Origin: DATGMS01 sp040905145
Lineage (GTDB): Bacteria > Bacteroidota > Bacteroidia > Cytophagales > Cyclobacteriaceae
NCBI GenBank assembly: GCA_040905145.1
Contig: JBBDSC010000172.1
Location: 1-23,820, forward strand
DNA length: 23,820 nucleotides
Direction of reading: 5' to 3'
The translations under genes and the position numbers were made by a program. The notes under the pieces are model-generated. The model did no database searches. It had not been told where the DNA came from and was given only the letters and a program-made list of their open reading frames with translations. Of this stretch, positions 21,942 through 23,820 are shown piece by piece. Each line of letters opens with the position of its first letter. Position 1 is the first letter of the stretch.

Positions 21942-22493
21942 TCAATGAGGAGTAGGGGAAAGACCATTTCTTTTTAGAATGACCTCAATTTGATCGAGAT
22001 ATTTCTTTTCTGTGGCTGTATTTTCTCTTTTATATAGATATTTATCATTAGTGTCTGCCACTTGAGTCACACCCTGATTTGTGCGCTTTTTAGGCAATGC
22101 GGGTTTGAGAGCAAAGAAATTCAGGTGGATTTTGATCCCTGTATAATAACCCATTCTATTTTTCGTCCGGCTGTAGAACAAAAAGCCTTCTTCAATAGCA
22201 TCCTGCAAATATCTGTGAACTTGTCGGACGCTTCGTCCCAACTTTTTGGCAATGATGCCAACAGTGGTTTCAATAGGCTGTTCATTTCCTGCCCATCCTA
22301 CCAGCATTAATATCATGCACCTTGTCATAGGCATGGTGCGAGGGTTTCTGACAAAGTCCTGCTTCACTGGCCGTACAAACGCATTATTGCTTTGTGCCAG
22401 CTCAAGAGTCTTACGCCTTGGGCAGTTCTTTCTATCAAAAGAGTAGGGGGCAATCAGGGGGCTTAATTTGGGGGTTAGGGATATGTGTTGCAT
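21942..22493 (-). CDS. Winged-helix DNA-binding protein of the mobile element
   Basis: A 183-residue protein starting MQHISLTPKLSPLIAPYS. The middle part (about residues 55-115) is a winged-helix module: MTRCMILMLVGWAG, then TTVGIIAKKLGRSVRQVHRYLQDAIEEGFLFYSRTKN (helix-turn-helix plus wing) and MGYYTGIKIHLNFFAL. The tail is basic and polar. It is plausibly a plasmid-type initiator or transcription regulator; the sequence alone does not decide. The frame is open as far as 22634, but the ATG at 22493 follows an AAAGGAAA ribosome-binding sequence and matches a natural N-terminus, so I use it. A hairpin covers that ribosome site. Confidence 0.75.
   Translation of the reverse strand: MQHISLTPKLSPLIAPYSFDRKNCPRRKTLELAQSNNAFVRPVKQDFVRNPRTMPMTRCMILMLVGWAGNEQPIETTVGIIAKKLGRSVRQVHRYLQDAIEEGFLFYSRTKNRMGYYTGIKIHLNFFALKPALPKKRTNQGVTQVADTNDKYLYKRENTATEKKYLDQIEVILKRNGLSPTPH
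22446..22480 (+). other. Four G-runs, potential G-quadruplex
   Basis: Plus-strand G-runs of 5, 5, 5 and 3 bases at 22446, 22457, 22470 and 22478 have loops of 6, 8 and 3 bases. They correspond to the CCC/CCCC codons of the LTPKLSPLIAP segment of the winged-HTH gene, on its non-coding strand. Confidence 0.4.
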
Positions 22494-22498
22494 TTGGT

Positions 22499-22518
22499 TT
22501 TCCTTTGACCAAAGGAAA
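22499..22518 (-). promoter_or_regulatory. Perfect hairpin covering the ribosome-binding site of the winged-HTH gene
   Basis: TTTCCTTTG and CAAAGGAAA form a 9-bp inverted repeat around two central bases (as RNA, an 8-bp stem with a GGTC loop). It lies 6-25 bases before the start codon at 22493. The downstream arm is AAAGGAAA, the apparent Shine-Dalgarno sequence. It could hide the ribosome site in RNA or act as an operator in DNA. Confidence 0.6.
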
Positions 22519-22578
22519 GAAAAACCCGTCAATGTGAATAGGCCGAAAAAAACCGTTACAAGAAAGCATTTTTTCCTT

Positions 22579-22686
22579 GCATCGCTGCTTATATTAGGCG
22601 ATGCTATGACTGTTGAGATCAGTGCACCGCGCATACAAGCGTATCGCCAAAAAGTTTTTAAAGACCCGCTTCGGCGGGTTTTTTAT
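22579..22686 (+). ncRNA. Candidate small RNA ending at an orphan terminator
   Basis: A perfect 7-bp inverted repeat (GCATCGC at 22579-22585, GCGATGC at 22598-22604) is followed 60 bases later by a strong plus-strand terminator. No plus-strand gene ends within about 850 bases upstream. A small RNA, possibly antisense to the leader of the divergent winged-HTH gene, would explain the terminator. The 5' end and promoter are not identified, so the start is arbitrary. Confidence 0.3.
22664..22685 (+). terminator. Rho-independent terminator without an upstream gene
   Basis: CCCGC (22665-22669), loop TTCG and GCGGG (22674-22678) are followed by six T, then ATTT. This is a textbook UUCG-loop terminator on the plus strand. 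Confidence 0.85.
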
Positions 22687-22821
22687 TTCCTAATGTTTCG
22701 TAATGGTTGCTCCATTGGTTAAAATTGAATCACCGTACAGTTTTCCCGTTTTCATCCACCAAAGCAACCACAATGTTTGGGGATAACTTAAATTATAAAC
22801 AGGCGGCCTTTTGAAAAGGTA

Positions 22822-22848
22822 AGGGGGCGCTTACTTAAATCGCCCCCT
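22822..22848 (-). terminator. Hairpin after ardC, probable terminator
   Basis: AGGGGGCG (22822-22829) and CGCCCCCT (22841-22848) form a perfect 8-bp stem 29 bases past the ardC stop. The minus-strand T-run that follows is weak, with CCTTTT only. CCTTTT/AAAAGG forms a second small inverted repeat next to it. Confidence 0.55.
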
Positions 22849-22877
22849 GAAAGGTATTTTTGAAAAGAATTTATAAA

Positions 22878-23744
22878 TCAATCAGGCTGTAAACCATACA
22901 AATAATCCACTGCCTTTTGTGCTTGTGATGCGGCTTTAAAGATAAATTGTTTATCGTCCTTCAATGCCTTCAACCAATTTTGGATATAATGGGCATGATC
23001 CAGGCGGGGGGCTGGTGAAACATTTAAAGAGCTGCACAGGATTGCTGATCCAAGCTCTGCTACTAATTCTTCAAATGCATACTCTTTATCACCAAATTTT
23101 TCACCCTTGGTACGATTTAAGCGGGTAGGCGCACCGCTCCAATGGGTAAGCTCATGGAGTAGGGTAGAATAATAATTCTCGGTTGCTGTGCTGGTTCCGG
23201 TATCCTTATAAATATCCAGCTCCGGTACGTTAATAAAATCCTCTTTGCGATTATAGAACGCCCTGCTTTCCCCATGCCTGATATCGGCATTAGTAGCCTT
23301 TATAAACTGGTTTGCTGTTTCAATGATCTGGGCTTGTCCTTTTTCATTTGCTGGTAAAAGGTCGTATCCATCCACCTGATCAACATTAAATACCACTGAC
23401 CAACGAGCAAACATTCTTGTTTCAGCTTCTCCGTGATCCGCTTGGGCTTCAATTTCGTATGACTTCCAAAATACAATTTGTGATCCTTTCTCACCTTTAC
23501 GCACCTGCGCGCCTAAATCTTTCCATTGTTTATAGGTTGCCCATAGGCCGCTTTTATATCCGTATTTCTGTTGAAATACCCATAGCATAGGGACATTAAC
23601 ACCACGATAGGATTTTCTGCTTTGAACATTCTGGGGCATATCTGAAAATTTGTGCCATGGTAAAGACCATTCACCCTGTAAACCATCTTCCAGTGCCTCT
23701 ATAATTGAATTGGTAACGCTTTCATAAATATCTGCTTTGTTCAT
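22878..23744 (-). CDS. ardC: ArdC-type antirestriction protein (ssDNA-binding plus zincin domain)
   Basis: A 288-residue protein of the ArdC/DUF1738 family. The N-terminal ssDNA-binding domain (about 1-130) shows WSLPWHKF, YRGVNVPMLWV, GLWATYKQW and VRKGEKGSQIVFWK. The C-terminal zincin domain (about 140-285) has the metal motif HELTHWSG (H197, E198, H201) and the downstream glutamate in FEELVAELG. Family members carried by conjugative elements shield incoming single-stranded DNA and act against host restriction. The start ATG at 23744 follows AGGAG with good spacing. The length is close to normal, so it looks intact. A small hairpin lies about 23 bases upstream. Confidence 0.93.
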   Translation of the reverse strand: MNKADIYESVTNSIIEALEDGLQGEWSLPWHKFSDMPQNVQSRKSYRGVNVPMLWVFQQKYGYKSGLWATYKQWKDLGAQVRKGEKGSQIVFWKSYEIEAQADHGEAETRMFARWSVVFNVDQVDGYDLLPANEKGQAQIIETANQFIKATNADIRHGESRAFYNRKEDFINVPELDIYKDTGTSTATENYYSTLLHELTHWSGAPTRLNRTKGEKFGDKEYAFEELVAELGSAILCSSLNVSPAPRLDHAHYIQNWLKALKDDKQFIFKAASQAQKAVDYLYGLQPD

Positions 23745-23766
23745 TTTCTAATCTCCTGAACTTACG

Positions 23767-23782
23767 GGTTGCGAATGCAACC
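23767..23782. promoter_or_regulatory. Small hairpin upstream of ardC
   Basis: GGTTGC and GCAACC form a perfect 6-bp stem with loop GAAT, just ahead of the ardC ribosome-binding sequence. It may be a leader structure or operator. Confidence 0.35.
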
Positions 23783-23820
23783 TTGCCCACTGGCGAAGGC
23801 GGGGGTGTGCGTAGGACAAG

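Larger units (their letters stand above)
18646..23820. mobile_element. Left part of an integrated mobile element in tRNA-Leu (ICE- or plasmid-like island)
   Basis: The element starts where tRNA-Leu homology stops. It carries an integrase, an excisionase-like protein, a small protein, a HTH/TM protein, mazEF-type genes, a winged-HTH protein and an ArdC antirestriction protein. Shine-Dalgarno-like sequences (AGGAG before ardC, AAAGGAAA before the winged-HTH gene) set it apart from the backbone. No relaxase, conjugation or capsid gene is visible, so the class of element is open, and the right end is not in view. Confidence 0.8.

Noticed and set aside
22468..22722. Plus-strand frame of 84 codons over the orphan terminator
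   Set aside because: It is antisense to the winged-HTH gene start and runs through the terminator hairpin, so coding is unlikely.
1..23820. CRISPR array
   Set aside because: No set of regularly spaced identical repeats with unique spacers was seen; the short tandem repeats here are 7 bp and contiguous.

Overview
The window looks like chromosome of a Bacteroidota bacterium, most likely from the Cytophagales (Cyclobacteriaceae type). I base this on the TAnnTTTG-type -7 promoter elements, the near absence of Shine-Dalgarno sequences in the backbone, the PafA-type alkaline phosphatase, the 'SNAVDA' HtpG and the Bacteroidota-type tyrosine recombinase. This assignment is by eye, with no database search.

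Backbone, about 1-14,300. It starts with a frameshifted remnant of a tyrosine recombinase. Then come a three-TM coiled-coil membrane protein, acylphosphatase, an unknown 165-aa protein, a large secreted M14 zinc carboxypeptidase, a TIGR01777-family SDR protein, a membrane-anchored endonuclease/exonuclease/phosphatase protein overlapping a small YqaE/Pmp3 gene, htpG, pafA, a secreted double-thioredoxin protein, and a sterol-desaturase-family membrane enzyme. Four intergenic stretches carry short degenerate repeats that read by eye as about 7 bp in period.

Arsenic cassette, about 14,460-18,110, all minus strand: arsR, arsM (arsenite methyltransferase), a thioredoxin-type arsenate reductase with an extra N-terminal segment, an ACR3 arsenite exporter, and then a rhodanese lipoprotein. 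A near-identical 18-bp sequence lies upstream of both arsR and arsM and is the best candidate ArsR operator. The expected logic is arsenate reduction, then export by ACR3 or methylation by ArsM, with ArsR derepressing both promoters.

Junction, about 18,180-18,650. A truncated, frameshifted Fic-family gene is followed by the 3' part of a tRNA-Leu(UAA) gene with its own terminator. The 5' half of the tRNA is absent: homology stops at the outer edge of the anticodon stem, and a tyrosine integrase begins 140 bp beyond. I read this as the left attachment site of an integrated element that continues past the right edge.

Mobile element, about 18,646-23,820 (open on the right): integrase, excisionase-like HTH protein, a small internally repeated protein, a HTH/coiled-coil/C-terminal-TM protein lying in a dense cluster of GTTCGC hexamers, a MazEF-type toxin-antitoxin pair with overlapping genes, a winged-HTH protein with its ribosome site inside a perfect hairpin, an orphan plus-strand terminator suggesting a small RNA, and an ArdC-type antirestriction protein. 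These are maintenance, establishment and control genes; no transfer or replication gene is certain within the window.
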